Source: Liolophura sinensis | Taxonomy: Eukaryota > Mollusca > Polyplacophora > Chitonida > Chitonidae | Assembly (NCBI RefSeq): GCF_032854445.1 | Contig: NW_027017956.1 | Location: 310,001-374,000 of the forward strand | Reading direction: 5' to 3' | Length of the DNA stretch: 64,000 nucleotides | Shown: one piece after another, positions 10,199 through 24,237 of the stretch | How the letters are laid out: every line of letters begins with the position of its first letter | Numbering within the stretch: the stretch's first letter is position 1 | Notes under the pieces: generated by a model | Databases searched by the model: none | Seen by the model: the letters and a program-made list of their open reading frames with translations, nothing else | Told to the model about the DNA's origin: nothing | Made by a program: the position numbers and the translations under genes

Positions 10199-12722
10199 CG
10201 TCAACGGTTACAAAATCACCATTGTAATCAATATAATAGCATGCTCAGTTACAAAATGAATATTGCAATTATTATATTAGCATATGTAGTTACAAGATGA
10301 ACATTGTAATCATTATTATAGCATATGTAGTTACAAGATGAACATTTTAATCATTATAAAAACATCATCAGTTACAAGGTGAACATTGTAATCAGTATAA
10401 AAGCATGCTCAGTTGCAAAATGGATATTGTAATCATTACATTAGCATATTCACTTACAAGATGAACATTGTAATCATTCTTAATGTGCTCAGTTACAAGG
10501 TGAACAATGTAATCATTGTAATAGCATGTTCAGTTACAAACTGAACATTGTAATCCTTATAATTGCATGTTCAGTTACAAAGTGAACATTGTAATCATTA
10601 TAAAAACATCATCAGTTGCAAGGTGAACATTGTAATCAGTATACAAGCATCCTCAGTTGCAAAATGGACATTGTAATCATTACAATAGGATATTCAATTA
10701 CAAGATGAACATTGTAATCATTATAATAATGCGCTCAGTTACAAGGTGAACAATGTAATCATTGTAATAGCATGTTCAGTTACAAAGTGAACATTGTAAT
10801 CCTTATAATTGCATGTTCAGTTATAAGATGAACATTGTAATCATTATAAAATCATAAACAGTTACAAGGTGAACATTGTAATCAGTATACAAGCATGCTC
10901 AGTTGCAAAATGGACATTGTAATCATTACATTAGCATATTCACTTACAAGATGAATATTGTAATCATTATAATAACATCATCAGTTACAAAGTAAACATT
11001 GTATTCATTATATTAGCACGTTCAATTACAAGATGAACATTGTAATCATTATAAAAGCATGTTCAGTTACAAGGTGAACATTGTAATCTTTATAAAAACA
11101 TGCTCAGTTACAGGAGGAACATTCCAATCATTATAATAGCATGTTCAGTTACAAATTGAACATTGTAATCCTTATAATTGCATGTTCAGTTACAAGATGA
11201 ACATTGTAATCATTATAAAAACATAAACAGTTACAAGGTGAACATTGTAATCAGTATACAAGCATGCTCAGTTGCAAAATGGACATTGTAATCATTACAT
11301 TAGCATATTCACTTACAAGATGAATATTGTAATTATTATAATAACATCATCAGTTACAATGTAAACATTGTATTCATTATATTAGCTCGTTCACTTACAA
11401 GATTAACATTGTAATCATTATAAAAGCATGTTCAGCTACAAGGTGAACATAGTAATCATTTTAAAAACATGCTCAGTTGCAAGATGAAGATTGTAATCGA
11501 CATAATAGCATGTTCAGTTATAAGATGAACATTGTAATCATTATAAAAACATCATCAGTTGCAAGGTGAACATTGTAATCAGTATACAAGCATGCTCAGT
11601 TGCAAGATAAACATTGTAATCATTACATTAGCATATTCACTTACAAGATGAATATTGTAATCATTATAATAACATCATCAGTTACAAATTAAACATTGTA
11701 TTCATTATATTAGCACGTTTAATTACAAGGTGAACATTGTAATCTTTATAAAATCATGCTCAGTTACAAGATGAACATTCTAATCATTATAATAGCATGT
11801 TCAGTTACAAGGTGGACATTGTAAGTATAAAAGCATGCTCAGTTGCAAAATGGACATTGTAATCATTACATAAGCATATTTAGTTACAAGATGAATATTG
11901 TAATCATTATAATAACATCATCAGTTACAAAATGAACATTGTATTCAATATATTAGCACGTTCAATTACAAGATGAACATTGTAATCATTATAATATCAT
12001 GCTCAGTTGCAAGATAAAGATTGTAATCGACATAATAGCATGTTCAGTTACAAGATGAACATTGTAATCATTGTAATAGCATGTTCAGTTACAAAGTGAA
12101 CATTGTAATCCTTATAATTGCATGTTCAGTTACAAGATGAACGTTGTTATCATTATAAAATCATCATCAGTTCCTAGGTGAACATTGTAATCAGTATACA
12201 AGCATGCTCAGTTGCAAAATGGACATTGTAATCATTGCAATAGCATATTCAGTTACAAAGTGAACATTGCAATCATTATAATAATGTGCTCAGTTACAAG
12301 GAGAACATTGAAATCATTACAATAGCGTGCTCAGTTACAAGGTGAACATTGTAATCATTATAAAAACATGCCCAGTTACAAGATGAACATTGTAATAGTT
12401 AAAATAGCATGCTCAAATACAAGATGAGCAATGTAATCATTATAATAGCATGCTCAATTACAAGATGAAAATTGTAATTCGTATAATAGCATGCTCAGTT
12501 ACAACATGAACATTGTAATCATTATAATAGCATGTTCAGTTACAAGATCAACATTGTAATCAGTATAATAGCATGCTCAGTTACAAAATTAATATTTTAG
12601 TTATTACACTAGTATGCCCAGTTACAAGATGAACATTGTAATCAGTATAATAGCGTGCTCAGTTACAAGATGAGCAATGTAATCATTATAATAGCATGTT
12701 CAGTTACCAGATGAACATTGTA

Positions 12723-13618
12723 AGAATTATTTTTAGAATAAATCGCTTCCAAACTCTGGTTTATTCACCTTAGTTTAACTAAACGCCATCATATCGTATT
12801 TATGTTAATTACATGTAATATTGTAATAGGCATGTTCTTAAGTCAAATGGCCCTTTGTTAGACTGTTTAGCCTTTCAAAACGGAAACTACAGGTATGCAT
12901 ATTTAAGAGAACTTAAGTTTGTCCTTTTTTAAAACCATTTTCTTCATTCCTCAATGAAAAATACATGCATTGTTTCGCACCCCTATTTGCAGCGTACTGG
13001 CAATGGGCCAAATGTGTAGAATACGATATCTGTGAAATTAATCTGACTGCAATAAGATCAGAAAATTCGACCCCAATTCTTTGATGGTTTTCTCTGCGGT
13101 TCTTCTATATCGGGACTAGTCTTGCTGACAATGGTAACTCATGCTCGTCGGCAGGTACACGTACGTTAATGAGATCAATAACTTTGTCTCTTTCTTTCAG
13201 GACAAATATGTAACTTATTAAACTAACGGTTTTGACAGATAAATCTAACAGCTCTGTGATCTCATCATGTTAGAAATGAAATAACAAATGCGATATAGAC
13301 GTACTTGAGCTCCTAATATGTTTTTTCCAGAGTGCTTACGGTGGACTTCGTTTGGATTCTGTGAGGGTTTTGATAGGTCTGTTATATGTTAATTGTGGAT
13401 TACTGAAAACTCGCTCCACTAATATTATATGTACAGACATGTTTGCTTAAAGCCTTCCTTTCACTAGGAAATAAAATAGCCTGAGTAGGAGCCTTGTCAG
13501 GTGGGGTTATGTATGGGAGGACTAAGGTTTGCCTGAAGTGAAAGACATAGGTACAGTAAATGGCGCAGAGACATACATGTCTTTACAGATAAATGTTATC
13601 TGATCGTCAGTTGCACAG
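12723..13618 (+). repeat. 896-bp spacer, copy 3 (haplotype A)
   Basis: Type A spacer with CTGCGGTTC, AAATCTAACAG and ACAGACATG, the sub-variant also found in copies 6 and 7. It shares CTGGTTTATTCACC only with copy 7, which ties unit 3-4 to unit 7-8. The TGA in CTTTGATGG stops the frame that is open in copy 13. Confidence 0.88.
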
Positions 13619-13980
13619 ACCGGCCCGGATAGCACAGTTGGTAGAGCGTCCGCTTCGGGACCGGTAGATCCAGGATCAATCCTTGGTCGAGTCACACCTA
13701 AGACTTTAAAAGAGGAAGTTGTAACTTCCTCGTTTGGCGTTCAGCATGAAGGGTATAGTGCAACGACTGGTTGACCCGTTTCAGCATAATGGCTCGGGCG
13801 GGGCGGCTTACTTGCCTTCGGTAAGTCGTCTCAGTGATGCAGCACTAAACAAAAGAGCGGTGAAAATCCGTCCTGCAACAAGGAGGCACATTACACGTGC
13901 ATGCACCCTAATGATTCCTTCGTCGTCATATGACTGAAAAATTGTTTAGATACGACGTTAAACCCCAAGCACTCACTCAC
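13619..13980 (+). mobile_element. tRNA-derived SINE, copy 3
   Basis: Box A at 13630-13641 and box B-like motif at 13673-13683; perfect 9-bp-arm hairpin form. It carries GAAGGGTATAG, shared with copies 5, 6, 7 and 12, and a GTTTAGATACG tail. Flanking repeats lie at 13607-13618 and 13981-13992. The satellite is joined after CGACATAC without the extra ATAC present in most copies. Confidence 0.88.
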
Positions 13981-13997
13981 TCAGTTGCACAGCGACA

Positions 13998-16184
13998 TAC
14001 AAGATGAAGATTGTAATCGACATAATAGCATGTTCAGTTACAAAATGAGCATTGTAATCATTGTAATAGCATGTGAAGTTACAAAGTGAACATTATAATC
14101 CTTATAATTGCATGTTCAGTTACAAGATGAACATTGTAATCATTATAAAAACATCATCAGTTGCAAGGTGAACATTGTAATCAGTATACAAGCATGCTCA
14201 GTTGCAAAATGGACATTGTAATCATTACAATAGCATATTCAGTTACAAGATGAACATTGTAATCATTATAATCATGTGCTCAGTTACAAGGTGAACATTG
14301 TAATCATTACAAAAGCGTGCTCAGTTACAAGATGAACATTGTAATCATTATAAAAACATGCCCAGTTACAAGATGAACAATGTAATAGTTAAAATAGCAT
14401 GATCAGTTACGAAGTGAACATTGTAATCATTATAATAGCATGCTCAGTTGCAAGATAAACATTGTAATCATTAAAATATCATTTTCAGTTACAAGATGAA
14501 GACTGTAATCGACATAATAGCATGTTCAGTTACAAGATGAACATTGTAATCATTGTAATAGCATGTTCAGTTACAAAGTAAACATTGTAATCATTATAAT
14601 AGCGTCAACGGTTACAAAATCACCATTGTAATCAATATAATAGCATGCTCAGTTACAAAATGAATATTGCAATCATTATATTAGCATATTTCATTACAAG
14701 ATGAACATTGTAATCATTATTATAGCATATGTAGTTACAAGATGAACATTTTAATCATTATAAAAACATCATCAGTTACAAGGTGAACATTGTAATCAGT
14801 ATAAAAGCATGCTCAGTTGCAAAATGGATATTGTAATCATTACATTAGCATATTCACTTACAAGATGAACATTGTAATTATTATAATAATGTGCTCAGTT
14901 ACAAGGTGAACAATGTAATCATTGTAAAAGCATGTTCAGTTACAAAGTGAACATTGTATTCCTTATAATTGCATGTTCACTTTCAAAGTGAACATTGTAA
15001 TCATTATAAAAACATCATCAGTTGCAAAGTGAAAATTGTAATCAGTATACAAGCATGCTCAGTTGCAAAATGGACATTGTAATCATTACAATAGCATATT
15101 CACTTACAAGATGAACATTGTAATCATTATAATAATGTGCTCAGTTACAAAGTGAACAATGTAATCATTGTAATAGCATCTTCAGTTACAAAGTGAACAT
15201 TGTAATCCTTATAATTGCATGTTCAGTTACAAGTTGAACATTGTAATCATTATAAAAAGTAAACAGTTTCAAGGTGAACATTGTAATCAGTATACAAGCA
15301 TGCTCAGTTGCAAAATGGACATTGTAATCATTACATTAGCATATTCACTTACAAGATGAATATTGTAATCATTATAATAACATCATCAGTTACAACATAA
15401 GCATTGTATTCATTATATTAGCTCGTTGACTTACAAGATAAACATTGTAATCATTATAAAAGCATGTTCAGTTACAAGGTAAACATAGTAATCATTTTAA
15501 AAACATGCTCAGTTGCAAGATGAAGATTGTAATCGACATAATAGCATGTTCAGTTACAAGATGAACATTGTAATCATTATAAAAACATCATCAGTTGCAA
15601 GGTGAACATTGTAATCAGTATACAAGCATGCTCAGTTGCAAGATAAACATTGTAATCATTACATTAGCATATTCACTTACAAGATGAATATTGTAATCAT
15701 TATAATAACATCATCAGTTACAAAGTAAACATTGTATTCATTATATTAGCACGTTCAATTACAAGATGAACATTGTAATCATTATAAAAGCATGTTCAGT
15801 TACAAGGTGAACATTGTAATCTTTATAATAGCATGTTCAGTTACAAGGTGGACATTGTAAGTATAAAAGCATGCTCAGTTGCAAAATAGACATTGTAATT
15901 ATTACATAAGCATATTCAGTTACAAGATGAATATTGTAATCATTATAATAACATAATCACTTACAAAATGAACATTGTATTCATTATATTAGCACGTTCA
16001 ATTACAAGATGAACATTGTAATCATTATAATATCATGCTCAGTTGCAAGATGAAGATTGTAATCGACATAATAGCATGTTCAGTTACAAGATGAACATTG
16101 TAAACATTGTATTAGCATGTTCAGTTACAAAGTGAACATTGTAATCATTATAATAGCATGTTCAGTTACCAGATGAACATTGTA
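13998..16184 (+). repeat. 41-bp satellite, block 3 (2187 bp, short class plus one 246-bp unit)
   Basis: Marker at 14603. It matches block 7 in private variants (GTAAACATAGTAATC, ACATAATCACTTAC) but is longer by exactly 246 bp. The extra six monomers fall around 14,890-15,140 and include CATGTTCACTTTCAAAG. Like all short-class blocks it ends in GTAAACATTGTATTAGC and precedes a type B spacer. Confidence 0.92.
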
Positions 16185-17080
16185 AGAATTATTTTTAGAA
16201 TAAATCGCTTCCAAACCCTGGTATATTCACCTTAGTTTAACTAAACGCCATCATATCGTATTTATGTTAATTACATGTAATATTTTAATAGGCATGTTCT
16301 TAAATCAAATGGCCCTTTGTTAGACTGTTTAGCCTTTCAAAACGGAAACTACAGGTATGCATATTTAAGAGAACTTATGTTTGTCCTTTTTTAAAACCAT
16401 TTTCTTCATTCCTCAATGAAAAATACATGCATTGTTTCGCACCCCTATTTGCAGCGTTCTGGCAATGGGCCAAATGTGTAGAATACGATATCTGTGAAAT
16501 TAATCTGACTGCAATAAAATCAGAAAATTCGACCCCAATTCTTTTATGGTTTTCTCTACGGTTCTTCTATATCGGGACTAGTCTTGCTGACAATGGTAAC
16601 TGATGCTCGTCGGCAGGTACACGTACGTTAATGAGATCAATAACTTTGTCTCTTTCTTTCAGGACAAATATGTAACTTATTAAACTAACGGTTTTGACAG
16701 ATAAATGTAACAGCTCTGTGATCTCATCATGTTAGAAATGAAATAAAAAATGCGATATAGACGTACTTGAGCTCCTAATATGTTTTTTCCAGAGTGCTTA
16801 CGGTGGACTTCGTTTGGATTCTGTGAGGGTTTTGATAGGTCTGTTATATGTTAATTGTGGATTACTGAAAACTCGCTCCACTAACATTATATATACAAAC
16901 ATGTATGCTTAAAGCCTTCCTTTCACTAGGAAATAAAATAGCCTGAGTAGGAGCCTTGTCAGGTGGGGTTATGTATGGGAGGACTAAGGTTTGCCTGAAG
17001 TGAAAGACATAGGTACAGTAAATGGCGCAGAGACATACATGTCTTTACAGATAAATGTTATCTGATCGTCAGTTGCACAG
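16185..17080 (+). repeat. 896-bp spacer, copy 4 (haplotype B)
   Basis: Type B markers throughout, except GTGGATTACTG near 16858, which is the more common A-side state. The private CAAACCCTGG is shared only with copy 8. No gene recognised. Confidence 0.88.
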
Positions 17081-17446
17081 ACCGGCCCGGATAGCACAGT
17101 TGGTAGAGCGTCCGCTTCGGGACCGGTAGATCCAGGATCAATCCTTGGTCGAGTCACACCTAAGACTTTAAAAGAGGAAGTTGTGACTTCCTCGTTTGGC
17201 GTTCAGCATGAAGGGGGATAGTGCAACGACTGGTTGACCCGTTTCAGTATAATGGCTCGGGCGGGGCGGCTTACTTGCCTTCGGTAAGTCGTCTCAGTGA
17301 TGCAGCACTAAATAAAAGAGCGGTGAAAATCCGTCCTGCAACAAGGAGGCACATTAAACGTGCATGCACCCTAATGATTCCTTCGTCGTCATATGACTGA
17401 AAAATTGTTGAGTACGACGTTAAACCCCAAGCACTCACTCACTCAC
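17081..17446 (+). mobile_element. tRNA-derived SINE, copy 4
   Basis: Box A at 17092-17103 and box B-like motif at 17135-17145. It carries one extra G (GAAGGGGGATAG), which destroys the short frame seen in other copies and shows that frame is not conserved. B-form hairpin, GTTGAGTACG tail. Flanking repeats lie at 17069-17080 and 17447-17458. Confidence 0.88.
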
Positions 17447-17467
17447 TCAGTTGCACAGCGACATACA

Positions 17468-20270
17468 TACAAGATGAAGATTGTAATCGACATAATAGCA
17501 TGTTCAGTTACAAAATGAACATTGTAATCATTGTAATAGCATGTTAAGTTACAAAGTGAACATTGTAATCCTTATAATTGCATGTTCAGTTACAAGATGA
17601 ACATTGTAATCATTATAAAAACATCATCAGCTGCAAGGTGAACATTGTAATCAGTATACAAGCATGCTCAGTTGCAAAATGGACATTGTAATCATTACAA
17701 TAGCATATTCAGTTACAAGATGAACATTGTAATCATTATAATCATGTGCTCAGTTACAAGGTGAACATTGTAATCATTACAATAGCGTGCTCAGTTACAA
17801 GATGAACATTGTAATCATTATAAAAACATGCCCAGTTACAAGATGAACATTGTAATAGTTAAAATAGCATGATCAGTTACGAAGTGAACATTGTAATCAT
17901 TATAATAGCATGCTCAGTTGCAAGATAAACATTGTAATCATTATAATATCATTTTCAGTTACAAGATGAAGATTGTAATCGACATAATAGCATGTTCAGT
18001 TACAAAATGAACATTGTAATCATTGTAATAGCATGTTCAGTTACAAAGTAAACATTGTAAAAATTATAATAGCGTCAACGGTTACAAAATCACCATTGTA
18101 ATCAATATAATAGCATGCTCAGTTACAAAATGAATATTGCAATTATTATATTAGCATATGTAGTTACAAGATGAACATTTTAATCATTATTATAGCATAT
18201 GTAGTTACAAGATGAACATTTTAATCATTATAAAAACATCATCAGTTACAAGGTGAACATTGTAATCAGTATAAAAGCATGCTCAGTTGCAAAATGGATA
18301 TTGTAATCATTACATTAGCATATTCACTTACAAGATGAACATTGTAATCATTATAATAATGTGCTCAGTTACAAGGTGAACAATGTAATCATTGTAATAG
18401 CATGTTCAGTTACAAAGTGAACATTGTAATCCTTATAATTGCATGTTCAGTTACAAAGTGAACATTGTAATCATTATAAAAACATCATCAGTTGCAAGGT
18501 GAACATTGTAATCAGTATACAAGCATGCTCAGTTGCAAAATGGACATTGTAATCATTACAATAGCATATTCAGTTACAAGATGAACATTGTAATCATTAT
18601 AATAATGCGCTCAGTTACAAGGTGAACCATGTAATCATTGTAATAGCATGTTCAGTTACAAAGTGAACATTGTAATCCTTATAATTGCATGTTCAGTTAC
18701 AAGATGAACATTGTAATCATTATAAAAACATAAACAGTTACAAGGTGAACATTGTAATCAGTATACAAGCATGCTCAGTTGCAAAATGGACATTGTAATC
18801 ATTACATTAGCATATTCACTTACAAGATGAATATTGTAATTATTATAATAACATCATCAGTTACAATGTAAACATTGTATTCATTATATTAGCTCGTTCA
18901 CTTACAAGATAAACATTGTAATCATTATAAAAGCATGTTCAGCTACAAGGTGAACATAGTAATCATTTTAAAAACATGCTCAGTTGCAAGATGAAGATTG
19001 TAATCGACATAATAGCATGTTCAGTTATAAGATGAACATTGTAATCATTATAAAAACATCATCAGTTGCAAGGTGAACATTGTAATCAGTATACAAGCAT
19101 GCTCAGTTGCAAGATAAACATTGTAATCATTACATTAGCATATTCACTTACAAGATGAATATTGTAATCATTATAATAACATCATCAGTTACAAAGTAAA
19201 CATTGTATTCATTATATTAGCACGTTCAATTACAAGATGAACATTGTAATCATTATAAAAGCATGTTCAGTTACAAGGTGAACATTGTAATCTTTATAAA
19301 ATCATGCTCAGTTACAAGATGAACATTCTAATCATTATAATAGCATGTTCAGTTACAAGGTGGACATTGTAAGTATAAAAGCATGCTCAGTTGCAAAATG
19401 GACATTGTAATCATTACATAAGCATATTTAGTTACAAGGTGAATATTGTAATCATTATAATAACATCATCAGTTACAAAATGAACATTGTATTTAATATA
19501 TTAACACGTTCAATTACAAGATGAACATTGTAATCATTATAATATCATGCTCAGTTGCAAGATAAAGATTGTAATCGACATAATAGCATGTTCAGTTACA
19601 AGATGAACATTGTAATCATTGTAATAGCATGTTCAGTTACAAAGTGAACATTGTAATCCTTATAATTGCATGTTCAGTTACAAGATGAACGTTGTTATCA
19701 TTATAAAAACATCATCAGTTCCTAGGTGAACATTGTAATCAGTATACAAGCATGCTCAGTTGCAAAATGGATATTGTAATCATTGCAATAGCATATTCAG
19801 TTACAAGATGAACATTGCAATCATTATAATAATGTGCTCAGTTACAAGGAGAACATTGAAATCATTACAATAGCGTGCTCAGTTACAAGGTGAACATTGT
19901 AATCATTATAAAAGCATGCCCAGTTACAAGATGAACATTGTAATAGTTAAAATAGCATGCTCAAATACAAGATGAGCAATGTAATCATTATAATAGCATG
20001 CTCAATTACAAGATGAAAATTGTAATTCGTATAATAGCATGCTCAGTTACAACATGAACATTGTAATCATTATAATAGCATGTTCAGTTACAAGATCAAC
20101 ATTGTAATCAGTATAATAGCATGCTCAGTTACAAAATTAATATTTTAATTATTACACTAGTATGCCCAGTTACAAGATGAACATTGTAATCAGTATAATA
20201 GCGTGCTCAGTTACAAGATGAGCAATGTAATCATTATAATAGCATGTTCAGTTACCAGATGAACATTGTA
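17468..20270 (+). repeat. 41-bp satellite, block 4 (2803 bp, medium class)
   Basis: About 68 monomers with one higher-order-repeat marker at 18073 and the 246-bp step at 18431-18676. Identical in length to block 11, and both follow a type B cassette and lead to a type A spacer. It ends with the AAATTAATATTTTAATT and ACACTAGTATGCCC monomers typical of blocks that precede A spacers. Confidence 0.93.
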
Positions 20271-21166
20271 AGAATTATTTTTAGAATAAATCGCTTCCAA
20301 ACTCTGGTATATTCACCTTAGTTTAACTAAACGCCATCATATCGTATTTATGTTAATTACATGTAATATTGTAATAGGCATGTTCTTAAGTCAAATGGCC
20401 CTTTGTTAGACTGTTTAGCCTTTCAAAACGGAAACTACAGGTATGCATATTTAAGAGAACTTAAGTTTGTCCTTTTTTAAAACCATTTTCTTCATTCCTC
20501 AATGAAAAATACATGCATTGTTTCGCACCCCTATTTGCAGCGTACTGGCAATGGGCCAAATGTGTAGAATACGATATCTGTGAAATTAATCTGACTGCAA
20601 TAAGATCAGAAAATTCGACCCCAATTCTTTGATGGTTTTCTCTGCGGTTCTTCTATATCGGGACTAGTCTTGCTGACAATGGTAACTCATGCTCGTCGGC
20701 AGGTACACGTACGTTAATGAGATCAATAACTTTGTCTCTTTCTTTCAGGACAAATATGTAACTTATTAAACTAACGGTTTTGACAGATAAATGTAACAGC
20801 TCTGTGATCTCATCATGTTAGAAATGAAATAACAAATGCGATATAGACGTACTTGAGCTCCTAATATGTTTTTTCCAGAGTGCTTACGGTGGACTTCGTT
20901 TGGATTCTGTGAGGGTTTTGATAGGTCTGTTATATGTTAATTGTGGATTACTGAAAACTCGCTCCACTAATATTATATGTACAGACATGTTTGCTTAAAG
21001 CCTTCCTTTCACTAGGAAATAAAATAGCCTGAGTAGGAGCCTTGCCAGGTGGGGTTATGTATGGGAGGACTAAGGTTTGCCTGAAGTGAAAGACATAGGT
21101 ACAGTAAATGGCGCAGAGACATACATGTCTTTACAGATAAATGTTATCTGATCGTCAGTTGCACAG
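20271..21166 (+). repeat. 896-bp spacer, copy 5 (haplotype A)
   Basis: Type A with CTGCGGTTC and ACAGACATG but AAATGTAACAG (not the AAATCTAACAG of copies 3, 6 and 7). Private change: GAGCCTTGCCAGG. TGA at CTTTGATGG. No gene recognised. Confidence 0.88.
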
Positions 21167-21528
21167 ACCGGCCCGGATAGCACAGTTGGTAGAGCGTCCG
21201 CTTCGGGACCGGTAGATCCAGGATCAATCCTTGGTCGAGTCACACCTAAGACTTTAAAAGAGGAAGTTGTAACTTCCTCGTTTGGCGTTCAGCATGAAGG
21301 GTATAGTGCAACGACTGGTTGACCCGTTTCAGCATAATGGCTCGGGCGGGGCGGCTTACTTGCCTTCGGTAAGTCGTCTCAGTGATGCAGCACTAAATAA
21401 AAGAGCGGTGAAAATCCGTCCTGCAACAAGGAGGCACATTACACGTGCATGCACCCTAATGATTCCTTCGTCGTCATATGACTGAAAAATTGTTTAGATA
21501 CGACGTTAAACCCCAAGCACTCACTCAC
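21167..21528 (+). mobile_element. tRNA-derived SINE, copy 5
   Basis: Box A at 21178-21189 and box B-like motif at 21221-21231. Perfect-arm hairpin, GAAGGGTATAG, GTTTAGATACG tail. Flanking repeats lie at 21155-21166 and 21529-21540. Short CGACATACAAG junction to the satellite, as in copies 3, 6 and 7. Confidence 0.88.
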
Positions 21529-22150
21529 TCAGTTGCACAGCGACATACAAGATGAAGATTGTAATCGACATAATAGCATGTTCAGTTACAAAATGAGCAT
21601 TGTAATCATTGTAATAGCATGTTAAGTTACAAAGTGAACATTGTAATCCTTATAATTGCATGTTCAGTTACAAGATGAACATTGTAATCATTATAAAAAC
21701 ATCATCAGTTGCAAGGTGAACATTGTAATCAGTATACAAGCATGCTCAGTTGCAAAATGGACATTGTAATCATTACAATAGCATATTCAGTTACAAGATG
21801 AACATTGTAATCATTATAATCATGTGCTCAGTTACAAGGTGAACATTGTAATCATTACAAAAGCGTGCTCAGTTACAAGATGAACATTGTAATCATTATA
21901 AAAACATGCCCAGTTACAAGATGAACAATGTAATAGTTAAAATAGCATGATCAGTTACGAAGTGAACATTGTAATCATTATAATAGCATGCTCAGTTGCA
22001 AGATAAACATTGTAATCATTAAAATATCATTTTCAGTTACAAGATGAAGACTGTAATCGACATAATAGCATGTTCAGTTACAAGATGAACATTGTAATCA
22101 TTGTAATAGCATGTTCAGTTACAAAGTAAACATTGTAATCATTATAATAG

Positions 22151-24237
22151 CGTCAACGGTTACAAAATCACCATTGTAATCAATATAATAGCATGCTCAG
22201 TTACAAAATGAATATTGCAATCATTATATTAGCATATTTCATTACAAGATGAACATTGTAATCATTATTATAGCATATGTAGTTACAAGATGAACATTGT
22301 AATCATTATAAAAACATCATCAGTTACAAGGTGAACATTGTAATCAGTATAAAAGCATGCTCAGTTGCAAAATGGATATTGTAATCATTACATTAGCATA
22401 TTCACTTACAAGATGAACATTGTAATTATTATAATAATGTGCTCAGTTACAAGGTGAACAATGTAATCATTGTAAAAGCATGTTCAGTTACAAAGTAAAC
22501 ATTGTATTCCTTATAATTGCATGTTCACTTTCAAAGTGAACATTGTAATCATTATAAAAACATCATCAGTTGCAAAGTCAAAATTGTAATCAGTATACAA
22601 GCATGCTCAGTTGCAAAATGGACATTGTAATCATTACAATAGCATATTCACTTACAAGATGAACATTGTAATCATTATAATAATGTGCTCAGTTACAAAG
22701 TGAAAAATGTAATCATTGTAATAGCATCTTCAGTTACAAAGTGAACATTGTAATCCTTATAATTGCATGTTCAGTTACAAGATGAACATTGTAATCATTA
22801 TAAAAAGTAAACAGTTTCAAGGTGAACATTGTAATCAGTATACAAGCATGCTCAGTTGCAAAATGGACATTGTAATCATTACATTAGCATATTCACTTAC
22901 AAGATGAATATTGTAATCATTATAATAACATCATCAGTTACAACATAAGCATTGTATTCATTATATTAGCTCGTTGACTTACAAGATAAACATTGTAATC
23001 ATTATAAAAGCATGTTCAGTTACAAGGTGAACATAGTAATCATTTTAAAAACATGCTCAGTTGCAAGATGAAGATTGTAATCGACATAATAGCATGTTTA
23101 GTTACAAGATGAACATTGTAATCATTATAAAAACATCATCAGTTGCAAGGTGAAAATTGTAATCAGTATACAAGCATGCTCAGTTGCAAGATAAACATTG
23201 TAATCATTACATTAGCATATTCACTTACAAGATGAATATTGTAATCATTATAATAACATCATCAGTTACAAAGTAAACATTGTATTCATTATATTAGCAC
23301 GTTCAATTACAAGATGAACATTGTAATCATTATAAAAGCATGTTCAGTTACAAGGTGAACATTGTAATCTTTATAAAATCATGCTCAGTTACAAGATGAA
23401 CATTCTAATCATTATAATAGCATGTTCAGTTACAAGGTGGACATTGTAAGTATAAAAGCATGCTCAGTTGCAAAATGGACATTGTAATCATTACATAAGC
23501 ATATTCAGTTACAAGATGAATATTGTAATCATTATAATAACATCATCAGTTACAAAATGAACATTGTATTCAATATATTAGCACGTTCAATTACAAGATG
23601 AACATTGTAATCATTATAATATCATGCTCAGTTGCAAGATAAAGATTGTAATCGACATAATAGCATGTTCAGTTACAAGATGAACATTGTAATCATTGTA
23701 ATAGCATGTTCAGTTACAAAGTGAACATTGTAATCCTTATAATTGCATGTTCAGTTACAAGATGAACGTTGTTATCATTATAAAAACATCATCAGTTCCT
23801 AGGTGAACATTGTAATCAGTATACAAGCATGCTCAGTTGCAAAATGGACATTGTAATCATTGCAATAGCATATTCAGTTACAAGATGAACATTGCAATCA
23901 TTATAATAATGTGCTCAGTTACAAGGAGAACATTGAAATCATTACAATAGCGTGCTCAGTTACAAGGTGAACATTGTAATCATTATAAAAACATGCCCAG
24001 TTACAAGATGAACATTGTAATAGTTAAAATAGCATGCTCAAATACAAGATGAGCAATGTAATCATTATAATAGCATGCTCAGTTGCAAGATAAACATTGT
24101 AATCATTATAATATCATTTTCAGTTACAAGATGAAGATTGTAATCGACATAATAGCATGTTCAGTTACAAGATGAACATTGTAATCATTGTAATAGCATG
24201 TTCAGTTACAAAGTAAACATTGTAATCATTATAATAG
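22151..24237 (+). repeat. Higher-order repeat unit, block 5, first (2087 bp)
   Basis: Bounded by the CGTCAACGG marker at 22151 and 24238; same monomer order as in blocks 2 and 6. It contains the AAAGTCAAAATTG variant shared with block 6. Confidence 0.9.

Larger units (their letters stand above)
5418..12722 (+). repeat. 41-bp satellite, block 2 (7305 bp, long class)
   Basis: About 178 monomers. The 2088-bp higher-order repeat is repeated in tandem, with the marker CGTCAACGG at 6023, 8111 and 10199 (spacing 2088 each time), and a 6-monomer unit of 246 bp is visible at 6381-6626. The third unit is modified by a short monomer (CATTCTTAATGTG near 10475) and an extra segment around CATTCCAATC near 11120. 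Exactly the same total length as block 5. It follows a type B cassette, whereas blocks 5 and 6 follow type A. Confidence 0.93.

Noticed and set aside
5418-12722. CRISPR-like array
   Set aside because: The 41-bp units are contiguous and vary throughout, with no conserved repeat alternating with unique spacers, no cas genes, and eukaryotic repeats nearby.
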